NCBI GenBank assembly: GCA_964443885.1
Contig: CAYUES010000002.1
Coordinates: forward strand, 1-54,974
DNA: 54,974 nucleotides
Reading direction: 5' to 3'
DNA from: OMIS01 sp964443885
GTDB taxonomy: Bacteria; Patescibacteriota; Microgenomatia; UBA1400; PJMF01
Shown: in pieces, positions 40,673 through 49,465 of the stretch
Layout: every line of letters starts with the position of its first letter
Position numbering within the stretch: position 1 is the first letter of the stretch
The notes under the pieces: model-generated
Database searches by the model: none
What the model was told of the DNA's origin: nothing
What the model saw: only the letters and a program-made list of their open reading frames with translations
Position numbers and translations under genes: made by a program

Positions 40673-42535
40673 CTAGCCGTAGCCAGTTCGTTTAGTAACA
40701 TCTGGAGCTGGGGTATTACTGACATTTTCACCGGTCTCAGCTTTCTGAGCGTCAGCATAGCCCTCCATACCTTTTCCAAGTTCATTAGTTTGGCGATTAG
40801 CTTCTCTAAATTCAAACTTGGCAATTTGATCACCAAATAAGTATCTTGTAGCAGCTTGTGCTGATTGATTGATCGCTGTTTTTCCAACTTTCATAGCAAA
40901 TCCTGGAGCGCGAGGTACTACTACTGGAGCGAGGGCACCCGCAATTGCGCCTCTTCTTATGCCTTCTCCAACTGGTCTACCAGTGAGTGCATTAAATCCT
41001 CCGTACATCATACCACCAATACCGCCACCTGTCGCCATAGCAGCTCCAGTAGTTAAGTTGCGGCCATTAATAAGTCCAGATCCTGGCACAGCCTTGTCAC
41101 CTCTCCATCCAGATTGTAGGCCTTTCCAAGCAAATCCAGCGAGCATTGAGCCGAGTCCACCATCACCAGCGCCAGCTGCTTTCTTAACTTCTTTGACGAT
41201 GTCTGGTAATCCTAAGATAATTGCCAAGCCCAAGAGGGGGCCGATTAGGTTCGCAGCACTGCCATTGCCCAACAAGAAGGGTGGCATAAATCCACCTTCA
41301 GCACCACCAGATACTGTGACACTGCTGCCAGCTTGACCAGTAAACTCAATGTAAATAATGAGCATCAATAATACTGTCGGGAAGGCGAGTAGGTTGCCGA
41401 TAATACCTTTGAGCCAAGGCCAAAACACGTCTTTGCCAGGAATTGCACCAAACATAAGGATCAATGGACTAGCTACCACGTACAAAATAATTGCCGCGTA
41501 TGACTTCAATAACTCGAAGAAAAGTCTAACTGCACCAATCAAAACAGCAACCGTCAGTACCATCGTTAGTGTTAAACCACCAATAATGCCAGTTAAGTAG
41601 GTTCCAATGTTTGCAGAATCAGCTGCAGCTTCCAGAATTTCTGTTACCAAGTTGATATTCATACCAGCAGCGCCAGTACTCATATTAGCCTTAAAAAGGA
41701 AGCCAATTAAGTTTAAGATACTAAAGTTAATGATGTTGCCGCCAGTAAGCGTGTCGCCAGACATAAGGTTGAAACTAATGCCATCAAACAATCCAATAAT
41801 TAAGAACATTAATACATACATCATGTCGATCATGAAGCCAGCAATTGCATAGGAAAAGGTAACAAGAATCAAACTAATTATTACTGACGGAATGGCTTGT
41901 TGCGCAGTAACAGCTGCCTGTCCACCCAAGCGTTTACGTAACATGATCATAAAGCCAATTACTACGAAAATAATAATAAAGAAGAAGTAGGCAACATTGC
42001 GGAAGACTTTCCAAAGATTAAGAATTGGATCAAGTGAAGCAAAGCCCAATCCTTGTGCATAGGCAGGCTGGACAAATCCAGCTGTGTTGATGACATCGGC
42101 CACATAGGTGCCGGTGTGAGCGGCGGGATGTTCGTACATAAAAGCACTCAAATTAAGCACACCCGCGAAGATGCCACCTGATCTGCCACTGTCTGATCCT
42201 TCAGGTGTTGCGCCACCACTCCCACTAGGATCTGGAACTGCACCCCCGCCACCGCCAGGAGTACCTTGTTCACCATAGGCGATATCCATCGCCCATTCCA
42301 TGGCAGCAAAACGTGTAGTGTATTTAACTAAACATTCCAAAGAAGGAGTATCACAGTTTTTAGTTGCTTCTCGGTATTGATCAAACTCAGTTTGAGAAAA
42401 TCGGTAGCTATAGCCATTGGAGTCGGTAGTGGTAAATGTATCATCAGCCGGATCTGCTGGGCTCGTTTGTGCAGCTACAACAGAAGTACTCAGAATGAAA
42501 AAAGAAAGCACTAGGAGTACAACCCGTTTGAACAT
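40673..42535 (-). CDS. VirB6/TrbL-like polytopic T4SS channel protein
   Basis: From the ATG at 42535 it has 620 residues: a signal peptide (MFKRVVLLVLSFFILSTSVVAAQ), an extracellular stretch with a Gly/Pro linker (TPGGGGGAVPDPSGSGGATPEGS), then about eight membrane segments between residues 170 and 450 (YFFFIIIFVVIGFMIML, AIPSVIISLILVTFSYAIAGF, YAAIILYVVASPLILMFGAIPG, LLAFPTVLLMLIIYIEFTG). The tail is soluble and Gly-rich. This is the VirB6/TrbL layout, the inner-membrane channel of T4SS. The longer frame from a TTG at 42595 is less likely, because a TATACT box sits 7 nt before the chosen ATG. Confidence 0.88.
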   Translation of the reverse strand: MFKRVVLLVLSFFILSTSVVAAQTSPADPADDTFTTTDSNGYSYRFSQTEFDQYREATKNCDTPSLECLVKYTTRFAAMEWAMDIAYGEQGTPGGGGGAVPDPSGSGGATPEGSDSGRSGGIFAGVLNLSAFMYEHPAAHTGTYVADVINTAGFVQPAYAQGLGFASLDPILNLWKVFRNVAYFFFIIIFVVIGFMIMLRKRLGGQAAVTAQQAIPSVIISLILVTFSYAIAGFMIDMMYVLMFLIIGLFDGISFNLMSGDTLTGGNIINFSILNLIGFLFKANMSTGAAGMNINLVTEILEAAADSANIGTYLTGIIGGLTLTMVLTVAVLIGAVRLFFELLKSYAAIILYVVASPLILMFGAIPGKDVFWPWLKGIIGNLLAFPTVLLMLIIYIEFTGQAGSSVTVSGGAEGGFMPPFLLGNGSAANLIGPLLGLAIILGLPDIVKEVKKAAGAGDGGLGSMLAGFAWKGLQSGWRGDKAVPGSGLINGRNLTTGAAMATGGGIGGMMYGGFNALTGRPVGEGIRRGAIAGALAPVVVPRAPGFAMKVGKTAINQSAQAATRYLFGDQIAKFEFREANRQTNELGKGMEGYADAQKAETGENVSNTPAPDVTKRTGYG

Positions 42536-42542
42536 GGTATAT

Positions 42543-42548
42543 AGTATA
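42543..42548 (-). promoter_or_regulatory. -10 box of the VirB6-like gene (leaderless)
   Basis: TATACT on the minus strand, 7 nt before the ATG at 42535. Confidence 0.5.
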
Positions 42549-42684
42549 CCAAAACTCTGACATAAAGGGTAAAGTAAGTAGTTGATTTTGAGCAAAAAAA
42601 TATTTTGAATATAGACAACGATTAGTATAGTGTGATAACAAATAGTAATACTTATATTGTTTGCGCGTATGCGGAATTACTTAT

Positions 42685-43605
42685 ATGATTGATGATAACC
42701 TTTCAAGTCAGGTACAACACTTAGTTGATTCTGCGACAACAATTTTTATTATTTTTCCGAGTATTGCATCGGCTGATCACTTGGCAGTGGCGGCAAGTTT
42801 ATACCTGAGTCTCGTGCGTGCACAAAAATCAGTCGGCCTTGTTACCACAGATACAGCCGCAGTTCTGCAAAACGAGGGGAGTACTATTATCGGACTTGAA
42901 AACACCCAACAAGACTTGGGAAATCAAAACTTGAGTATTAGTTTTCCGTACTCGCCGGATCAAGTTGACAAAGTTAGTTATCATGTTGGCGAAGAAACAA
43001 ACAGATTTTTTCTCTCGATCAAGCCAAAAACCGGTTTTCCACCGCTTGATGCCAGCAATGTTGAGTTTTCCTACACCGGCGCATCAGCGGATCTAGTGTT
43101 TCTAATTGGAGTAAAAGATTTAGAAAGTTTAGAGCAATTATACTTTGGTTATGAACAACTGTATCAAGACACGCCAAGTATTTCGGTAAATTCGTACGCG
43201 ACATCTTTTGGCACAGTTAAGATTGATAGTGGCAGTGCGAGTTCCAGTAGCGAAGTGATTGCTCAATTGTTGCCAATCCTAAGTTTGCCAATTGAAAGCG
43301 ATACCGCCACCAACTTACTGTATGGAATTGAATCTAGCACAAAAAATCTCTCTTCACCTACGACTTCAGCAGAAACTTTTGAAGCAGTAGCCCAGTTGTT
43401 GCGAGCTGGTGCCCGTCGAAGTTTCAAACGCAGCTCTGCAGAACCACACCCAAAAGAAGCCTTCAAAGAGTCAATCGTCCATGAAGTTCCAGAATCTGAA
43501 GCTACAAAACGAAAAAATGGCAAAGCTAAAACACCAAAACTAGAAAGTTCCAAAAAAGATTCGATGCTGCCACCAGCAGACTTTACGCCAACAAAGCGAA
43601 TTTAA
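42685..43605 (+). CDS. Degenerate DHH-family phosphoesterase-like protein
   Basis: From the ATG at 42685 it has 306 residues (a TTG at 42661 gives 314). The outline follows DHH/DHHA1 phosphoesterases. An N-terminal strand-helix carries SADHLAVAASLYLSLVRAQKSVGLV where the family has HxxPDxDAxGS. NSYATSFGTVKIDSGSASSSSEVIAQLLPIL comes where the family has N-x5-FG..N..D..ASS..E, and TATNLLYGIESSTKNL resembles the GI..DT region. The catalytic Asp-His-His and most metal ligands are missing, so it is probably not a hydrolase. The C-terminal 70 residues are Lys/Pro/Ser-rich. It is the only plus-strand gene inside T4SS block 2, which suggests an independent regulatory or binding role. Confidence 0.7.
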   Translation: MIDDNLSSQVQHLVDSATTIFIIFPSIASADHLAVAASLYLSLVRAQKSVGLVTTDTAAVLQNEGSTIIGLENTQQDLGNQNLSISFPYSPDQVDKVSYHVGEETNRFFLSIKPKTGFPPLDASNVEFSYTGASADLVFLIGVKDLESLEQLYFGYEQLYQDTPSISVNSYATSFGTVKIDSGSASSSSEVIAQLLPILSLPIESDTATNLLYGIESSTKNLSSPTTSAETFEAVAQLLRAGARRSFKRSSAEPHPKEAFKESIVHEVPESEATKRKNGKAKTPKLESSKKDSMLPPADFTPTKRI

Positions 43606-43610
43606 TTTTT

Positions 43611-46600
43611 CTAAGAATCAGTACAAGCAGGATATGGGTAGCCCACTGGAGGTGCTACTGGATCTTTACCTGCTGTTTCGAGTAATTTGCGCCATAGTCT
43701 CCAGACATAGTCAGCTTGAGGAGTGTGCGCATTCCAGATTTGTCCATATTGATTGTCACCACGTTGGGCAAATGCTCTAATGAATTGGCTTTCGTTATCG
43801 TAGTAGCGTTGAGCGCCAGTCCACAATAGTAATCGGCAAGCCGAGTCTGCCGCCGCCGCAATATTTGTTGGTGTAGAAAAATCAAGGCCTACAGTCGTAA
43901 AGGTGGGAGGTTGATGCGTAATACATTGGTTTACGCCTGTAGCATTGCCTCGAGTCCAAGTATTCCAGGCGCCCGGCGTGAACTGGAATACACCAAGAGC
44001 GCCCACCGCATTTGGTGTCGTATGGTTTGTATATGACTGACTTTCTGAGTGGGCAGTGGCCAGGACCATCCAAGGATCGCAGCCATGCCTCTGAGAAGCG
44101 GCCGTGATTGCATTCCAAAGTTCTTGAGATGGAGGATTAAAAACCACATTATTTCCACTCCAGTAGGGGATCTGGAAACTAGAGATGTCTGTGAAGTCAG
44201 CCGAGATATTGGCACCCACACCCACTTGTGCAACGGAAGCACCACCACATGCATCAAGCAAGAAGTCTTCGGTGCTGTCACAGTTTTCAAGATACTTATG
44301 CGTTAAACTCTGAGCGCGTTGCAGCGCCAATTGGATTGTGTACATCCAGTAGCCAAGTTTTGCTCCCAAGACACCAGCGGGGCTAGGCTCCTGATCAGTA
44401 CCAAAACTAAAGCCAAAGGTTTTATTTACACACTCAAAATCAGTATATGGTGTGCCAGTACCATCGATCTTGGTAACTTCTTTACAGTCATATTTATCTT
44501 CAAAAGTGTGACTAGCCTCACCGCCTGTAAAAATAACTTTGTCATCTTTTATTTCAAACTGTTGATATGCCATAGATTTTTCTTTTAAGTCAGCAATCTG
44601 ATTACTGCTAAAGAACGTTCCTGACATTACCGCCTCGACGGTCTTTAGGTCATATCCAGCGGGATACACTATAAAATGCTTGACGGTACGTGCTGGCTCA
44701 GAGTTACCAAATGCACCCCGATTTCCATCTACGACGTGAAAGACCGACTTCAAACCCCAGTGTTCACCACCTTGTTTATTGTTGTTTGTGTCCGAATACA
44801 TCGGATTAAGGGCAGAGTCAGCGCCAGAATCTGGCACAATGTGTGTTTGGTCGGTGAATAAGTTTTCCAAAAGTGTGACGCCCCAGTCAGCTCTAAAAAC
44901 ACGACCCGGATCATCGAGTGGATCAAGTTGCGCTGGATCATAGATGTAGTCAGCTTGTTCAAAAGCGTCTTCATCATCACAGTTGAGCGTGAATAGTTGC
45001 TCGCGTTGCGCACCACTCAGTTCATCTTTCTGAGCTTCGGTTAAAGCGCCATTTTCTTCTTCAACCATAGCTTGGGCATTAATTAAATCAACCAAGGCCC
45101 AAGTGAGTGGATCTTTACATTGTTGTGCACCTACGCCAGGTTGTGAGCCTACATTGCCAATTTGACACTCAATTTCCATTGAGTTGTCATCTTGCGGAAC
45201 CGTTGCCACGTATCGACCAGCCGTTAATAGGCGTTGTCGTGCTTCATCACCTCGCTCATCCATTTCTTGTTTAATGTGCGAAGGAATCAAGACATCACGA
45301 GTTACCATTGCTGGATCATTGAAGTCCGTGTGACCACTCTCAGGCTCACCAGCGATCGTGCCTTTATTGGTGACAATGTCTGGAATTTTAAAGGCAGTAA
45401 CGATCACCACGTGTGGCGGATCTGGTGCTTCACCAAGTTCTCCACGGTGCGGATGCTGGAACAAATTGAGCATTGAGTCAGTCAATGGCACTCGAGTTCT
45501 AATCGTGGTCACTAAAAATGCCAAGCGGTATGAGTTTTCAACCTGGAGTGGTAAACCCAACATCCCACGGCGGAACTCAGAGTCAGGGCTAGATACAATG
45601 CGAGTACAGGTTTCTTGATGCTCGATTGAGCCACTTGAATAGCTTTTATACTGGTCAAGTAACGCTTTCACGGTCATCGAAGTATTTGGAACCTCTGTTT
45701 CATATAAAGCACAAGCACTTGGATCGGCAAGTTTGTTGCACATTTCCTGACGTTGCAGGAGTGAAATTGCCGACTGCACACACCGTTGATTGCTGGTTAA
45801 CAGCGAATTAACAGCACCCGAGCGCATTTCTGCTAGGTTGTAGTTGTCCGTGGCAGGCTCTTTATATCCAAAGTAATCTTCAAGTGAACGTTTGAGTTGT
45901 GGTAGCCGATTATTATCTCGCAGAATTGGAATCAGTGCTTCACGATAATCCACACTCAAAAGAGAAACAACGCGTTCAGAGAGCGGATTGGGACCAATAC
46001 TGCCATCCGCACCCGGAATCCCAATACCTCCTAAAACACCACCCTCGCCACCTGGGCTGTTACAACCACGGCTACCGCAGCGCAAGTAGTCACGCATCGC
46101 TTCTGCGCCTGCTTGATTTAGCACAATATCAAAACCAGGTGCCGCGCAGCGTGCTTCATAGCCTTGTCGTACTAAGTCATCACGAATAATATCCTTGTTC
46201 TTTGGCTCGATGCCTTTAATGGGGTGAATATAGTATTTATCAAAATCATAGGGAATAGTTTGATAGTTGATGCTGGTGGTTGGATCAGTGCCATCGGCAT
46301 TGAGACGAGCAGGGGCTTCACCAACGTAGAACATTTGACCTCTCGCTCCAGCTTGGGCTGCTGCCTCAAGTGACAGTGCTTTTTCGGCCGGATTATAGTA
46401 GTGAGCTGAGCTCATATTGATGCCGGAATCAGAGTTAGTAAAGTCAAAGTGAGACTGTCCTTCATGTTGCGGCCCAGGACTGTCACACATCGTCGTGTTT
46501 TCACTGGCTTTTTGGCCAAAGCCTACACGTTCACCAGGAAACATTCGAGCAATGGCTGCACCCAAGTTTTTATAGTCTTCAATAATGGTTGCATCACCGC

Positions 46601-47270
46601 GACAGTGAATTTCATTAGCTACTTCCACACCCCAGAAGGAAGGGTGATCTTTTTCGTTTGCGACTCCCGCAGCATGAGCATAAAACTCATTACTGCTATT
46701 TCGAGCATTGATGGCATCAAGTGTTTCTTTAAACCAACCAGAACCAACCTTTGAAGGAAGACCAGGACTGCCATTACTGTAGTCACCAATCGCTACCAGT
46801 AGTTGGACTCCAGTTCCATTTGCAGCATCGAGTGCTTTGGTAACTCCTTGAGGTCCACCGGCTTTTGCAAAAATACGAACCACTGTTACTCCACATGAAT
46901 CGTGTAACCACTTGAAGTGTGCAGCAATTTTAGTGCCATCATGAGCAGCGCCACCAACATCCCACATATTTACACCGACAAACTTGCCGCTAACGGCTGA
47001 CTTTTCTTTTAAAACTTTGCAAATAGCTTCACCATCGGGTGTGCCTTGAAAGAACGCATACGGATCACTCGCAAAAATTTGGCTGTTTCCTTTGTTTCCT
47101 GAGTATTGCCAAACGATGTATCCTTCTGCACCAGCCGCAAAGAAGTCATCAATTTCTTGCGCCAAACTTTCAGCGGCAGATTGAGCAAGCACTCGGGGAT
47201 GAATAACACTCAGACCAACTATAAAAATTAAGCAGAAAAACAACAACCTGATGAACTTCAGTTTCCACAT
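43611..47270 (-). CDS. Secreted glycosidase-like plus lytic transglycosylase (SLT) fusion, T4SS-associated
   Basis: A 1219-residue exported protein with a signal peptide (KFIRLLFFCLIFIVGLSVIHPRVLAQ). Residues about 35-340 look like a clan A TIM-barrel glycosidase: FVGVNMWDVGG, GVTVVRIFAKAG, WGVEVANEIHCRGD (a typical acid/base Asn-Glu pair) and FYVGEAPAR (candidate nucleophile Glu). The middle (about 400-1030) is unrecognised and contains many cysteines. The last 150 residues are an SLT/lysozyme-like domain (NAITAASQRHGCDPWMVLATAHSESQSYTNHTTPNAVGALGVFQFTPGAWNTW), with the catalytic Glu probably in AHSES. VirB1-type transglycosylases open peptidoglycan for T4SS. It lies between virB6 and the pilin array, on the same strand. 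Confidence 0.82.
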   Translation of the reverse strand: MWKLKFIRLLFFCLIFIVGLSVIHPRVLAQSAAESLAQEIDDFFAAGAEGYIVWQYSGNKGNSQIFASDPYAFFQGTPDGEAICKVLKEKSAVSGKFVGVNMWDVGGAAHDGTKIAAHFKWLHDSCGVTVVRIFAKAGGPQGVTKALDAANGTGVQLLVAIGDYSNGSPGLPSKVGSGWFKETLDAINARNSSNEFYAHAAGVANEKDHPSFWGVEVANEIHCRGDATIIEDYKNLGAAIARMFPGERVGFGQKASENTTMCDSPGPQHEGQSHFDFTNSDSGINMSSAHYYNPAEKALSLEAAAQAGARGQMFYVGEAPARLNADGTDPTTSINYQTIPYDFDKYYIHPIKGIEPKNKDIIRDDLVRQGYEARCAAPGFDIVLNQAGAEAMRDYLRCGSRGCNSPGGEGGVLGGIGIPGADGSIGPNPLSERVVSLLSVDYREALIPILRDNNRLPQLKRSLEDYFGYKEPATDNYNLAEMRSGAVNSLLTSNQRCVQSAISLLQRQEMCNKLADPSACALYETEVPNTSMTVKALLDQYKSYSSGSIEHQETCTRIVSSPDSEFRRGMLGLPLQVENSYRLAFLVTTIRTRVPLTDSMLNLFQHPHRGELGEAPDPPHVVIVTAFKIPDIVTNKGTIAGEPESGHTDFNDPAMVTRDVLIPSHIKQEMDERGDEARQRLLTAGRYVATVPQDDNSMEIECQIGNVGSQPGVGAQQCKDPLTWALVDLINAQAMVEEENGALTEAQKDELSGAQREQLFTLNCDDEDAFEQADYIYDPAQLDPLDDPGRVFRADWGVTLLENLFTDQTHIVPDSGADSALNPMYSDTNNNKQGGEHWGLKSVFHVVDGNRGAFGNSEPARTVKHFIVYPAGYDLKTVEAVMSGTFFSSNQIADLKEKSMAYQQFEIKDDKVIFTGGEASHTFEDKYDCKEVTKIDGTGTPYTDFECVNKTFGFSFGTDQEPSPAGVLGAKLGYWMYTIQLALQRAQSLTHKYLENCDSTEDFLLDACGGASVAQVGVGANISADFTDISSFQIPYWSGNNVVFNPPSQELWNAITAASQRHGCDPWMVLATAHSESQSYTNHTTPNAVGALGVFQFTPGAWNTWTRGNATGVNQCITHQPPTFTTVGLDFSTPTNIAAAADSACRLLLWTGAQRYYDNESQFIRAFAQRGDNQYGQIWNAHTPQADYVWRLWRKLLETAGKDPVAPPVGYPYPACTDS

Positions 47271-47354
47271 ACCTTGTATTATACCTAATTGCTCTCACAA
47301 GACGGACAGCAGTTTATGGCAATTTAATCTGATAGAAAAGCTTAAATTAAGAGA

Positions 47355-47837
47355 TTATTGTGGTCCAGAAGGTTGTTGTGGATAGGTGTCACCTGGCAAA
47401 CCTCGATTACTACCGGGAATAACGATTTTTGTAATGTCATCAATGCCAGTGAAGTTTGCCAGCAGATTTAGCACAATAAAACCACTTAAAGTAACAATTA
47501 TTCCGATGATCATGAATAGAAAGGTGTTTTTGGCAGTCTCGGTACCTTTTGTATTACCACCAGATACTAAGTAGCGGAATGAAGCCACGATCAACATCAC
47601 AAACCCTGCTAAGCCAATTAGTGTAATAATGACAGTGAAAATATTTGCGAGTAAACACTGTATGCCTTGCAGAGTTGCTACGTCAGATGCATTAGTGCCA
47701 GGGAGTCCAACACAGACGCCAGACCATTCTTGGGTCTGAGCATAGACAGGAGTAATCAGTGTTGAAAATAATGCCACTGCAAATATACAGCCACGGATAA
47801 AAGAAGTAAGTGTAGATGAAAGAGATCTGCGTTTCAT
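47355..47837 (-). CDS. TrbC/VirB2-like pilin-type protein 1
   Basis: From the ATG at 47837 (160 residues): a signal peptide (RRSLSSTLTSFIRGCIFAVALF, cleavage after VYAQ), a short Cys-containing loop, and two membrane segments (FTVIITLIGLAGFVMLIVASF and FLFMIIGIIVTLSGFIVLNLL) separated by the family loop RYLVSGGNTKGTETAKN. The tail is Pro/Gln-rich. The longer frame to 47981 is not needed, because a TATACT box lies 8 nt upstream of the chosen ATG. It is last in the array and may be transcribed alone. It resembles the other eight paralogues in layout, with Asn in place of the Asp of SGGD. Confidence 0.85.
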   Translation of the reverse strand: MKRRSLSSTLTSFIRGCIFAVALFSTLITPVYAQTQEWSGVCVGLPGTNASDVATLQGIQCLLANIFTVIITLIGLAGFVMLIVASFRYLVSGGNTKGTETAKNTFLFMIIGIIVTLSGFIVLNLLANFTGIDDITKIVIPGSNRGLPGDTYPQQPSGPQ

Positions 47838-47845
47838 AACGATAT

Positions 47846-47851
47846 AGTATA
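47846..47851 (-). promoter_or_regulatory. -10 box of pilin-type gene 1 (leaderless)
   Basis: TATACT on the minus strand, 8 nt before the ATG at 47837. Confidence 0.5.
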
Positions 47852-47868
47852 GCTGAATTAGCTCTTTT

Positions 47869-48408
47869 TTATGGATTAATTCGTTTAATACTCCAGAAAA
47901 TTTCATTAAATGATTCAAATCCCAGAATGTATGCGACCAGTTGAGCGGTGGCATACGCGGCAGAAAGAACGAGTATTCCAACTATTGCCGAGATAATTCT
48001 TTGACGTGCCGCATCAATTTTGCCTTTATCGCCACCAGATGTAATCCACTGTAAGCCAGCCATAATCAGGTTGAAGAAAACGAGCAGCAAGGCTAGTACA
48101 ATCACGATTTGTAAAATAAAGTTTATTAATGATCCAATATCTTTTATATAGCCTGTTGATGGTCTAACTGGAGTAAACAAACCACCGGAATCAGTAGCTG
48201 CGTTTGTAGTTGCCGTTTGAGCAGAAATTGTTGAAGTTGGATCAACTTCACGATATGTTGTTGTTCCATCTTCTTCAGTAGTACTGAGGTAGTAGGCGTC
48301 ACCACTTTTAACAAGTTTTAAGCCACTGGCTGAAACAGTTGGTATGTTGAGTGCGAACAAACAAAAAACAACAAAGAGAGCGGTGAAGAGTGATTTTTTG
48401 TATGACAT
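47869..48408 (-). CDS. TrbC/VirB2-like pilin-type protein 2
   Basis: From the ATG at 48408 (179 residues): signal peptide KSLFTALFVVFCLFALNIPTVSAS, an extracellular stretch of about 70 residues, then two membrane segments around the family loop (LIMAGLQWITSGGDKGKIDAARQRIISAIVGILVLSAAYATAQ). It ends FESFNEIFWSIKRINP, nearly the same as the fragment left of the assembly gap. A TATAAT box 21 nt before the ATG leaves a leader of about 14 nt without a ribosome site. A terminator between this gene and the gapped paralogue makes it a separate transcript. Confidence 0.88.
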   Translation of the reverse strand: MSYKKSLFTALFVVFCLFALNIPTVSASGLKLVKSGDAYYLSTTEEDGTTTYREVDPTSTISAQTATTNAATDSGGLFTPVRPSTGYIKDIGSLINFILQIVIVLALLLVFFNLIMAGLQWITSGGDKGKIDAARQRIISAIVGILVLSAAYATAQLVAYILGFESFNEIFWSIKRINP

Positions 48409-48482
48409 ACAATTTACTTGATTATTTTTATTATACAACAGATCCGAATCGATAAATATTAGCCAATACTGCGTAGCCACCA

Positions 48483-48509
48483 AAAACCCCCTGTTAAACA
48501 GGGGGTTTT
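48483..48509 (-). terminator. Rho-independent terminator inside the pilin array
   Basis: The 11-bp perfect stem AAAACCCCCTG / CAGGGGGTTTT has a 5-nt loop, with five Ts on the minus strand. It follows the stop of the gapped pilin gene by 23 nt and separates it from pilin-type gene 2. The symmetry would also allow weak plus-strand termination. Confidence 0.92.
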
Positions 48510-48532
48510 CAATTTCTTGTGAAATTACGGTA

Positions 48533-48866
48533 TTAGTTACTAATCCGTTGAATACTACTGAATGCACTGTTGAAGTTTTCGAATCCNNNNNNNNNNNNNN
48601 NNNNNNNNNNNNNNNNNNNNNNNNNNNNNNNNNNNNNNNNNNNNNNNNNNNNNNNNNNNNNNNNNNNNNNNNNNNNNNNNNNNNNNACTGTTAATCATGG
48701 CGCCGAAATCAAGTGCCCAACCAGTACCTGGTGCAATGTCTTCACCTAACGGATTACTACCTTGCTGACGGGCAGCTTGATTACCAGCTAAGACAGAAGC
48801 AGCTGCGAATGCTGAAGATACAGCTCCGGTGCCAGCAATTGCGAATTTTTGTAGTTTATGTAACAT
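48533..48866 (-). CDS. TrbC/VirB2-like pilin-type protein 3, interrupted by an assembly gap
   Basis: The right flank of the gap encodes an N-terminus (MLHKLQKFAIAGTGAVSSAF, then AAASVLAGNQAARQQGSNP) with AGGA 5 nt before the ATG. The left flank, read in the right frame, encodes GFENFNSAFSSIQRISN and a stop at 48533, which closely matches the FESFNEIFWSIKRINP end of pilin-type protein 2. Together they are the two ends of one paralogue whose two membrane segments lie in the unsequenced part. The frame that runs straight through the 100 Ns (ending 48555) is an artefact, because the N count is arbitrary. Upstream, TATAAT and TATACT boxes near 48900-48925 may be its promoter. Confidence 0.75.
48587..48686. 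other. Assembly gap (100 Ns)
   Basis: Exactly 100 consecutive Ns, the usual placeholder for a gap of unknown size. It falls in the middle of a pilin paralogue, probably because near-identical copies could not be resolved. Additional paralogues could be hidden here. Confidence 0.99.
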
Positions 48867-48974
48867 ATTCTTCCTTTTTCTTATAGATTTCTTAATTTCT
48901 ATTATATTCCCTCAGTCAAGTATACTATACTATTCAGCTTAGCAACAAACTTTATTTCATTACAAGTAGCAGTT

Positions 48975-49454
48975 TTAGTTTACCATCGTGCAGCAAACCT
49001 GTGGTGGTCCACACCCAGTGCTACATAATGAATAATTAACACCACTATTTCCACTTGGGCAAATTGAACTTCCTGTAGATAAGCAGGCATATTGGATATT
49101 TTGAGTTGGTGGGGTTGTATCACCACCGACCATACTAAAAGTCAGCACACTAATTCCTAAAATTGTTTGCACAAACATGAAGATTGCCAGTGTGGAAGAA
49201 AGGATCAGAATTCCAATAATACCATTCATGATTTTGTTACGAGCCGACTCAATTTTGCTTTTATCACCGCCTGAAGTCAGCCAGTCGAACGCTCCTGAAA
49301 TTAGAAAGTAAAACAAAATTAAAAGCGCAATCGCCATGACCGCTTGCAAAAGCGTACCCAGAATAGCTGCAAATCGAGCTCCAGCACTCGTACCGTTGGC
49401 TCCTAGTAGTCCTTGAGATTCAGCAACTGCTTCAATGTGAAGATTAGTTTTCAT
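48975..49454 (-). CDS. TrbC/VirB2-like pilin-type protein 4, with Cys-rich tail
   Basis: A 159-residue protein with no obvious cleavable signal. Two membrane segments surround the family loop (YFLISGAFDWLTSGGDKSKIESARNKIMNGIIGILILSS). Unlike its siblings it has a 50-residue extracellular tail with eight cysteines (YACLSTGSSICPSGNSG, YSLCSTGCGPPQVCCTM), suggesting a disulfide-bonded tip or adhesin-like domain. The ATG lies 11 nt after the stop of pilin-type gene 5, so the two are co-transcribed. Confidence 0.88.
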   Translation of the reverse strand: MKTNLHIEAVAESQGLLGANGTSAGARFAAILGTLLQAVMAIALLILFYFLISGAFDWLTSGGDKSKIESARNKIMNGIIGILILSSTLAIFMFVQTILGISVLTFSMVGGDTTPPTQNIQYACLSTGSSICPSGNSGVNYSLCSTGCGPPQVCCTMVN

Positions 49455-49465
49455 AAATGTATGGG

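Noticed and set aside
43655..47209. Several 60-120-codon ORFs on both strands within the glycosidase/SLT gene
   Set aside because: All are shadows of the 1219-residue frame, which has a signal peptide and domain motifs from end to end.
48555..48866. Single ORF reading through the N run
   Set aside because: The N count is arbitrary, and the left flank makes sense only in another frame ending at 48533.
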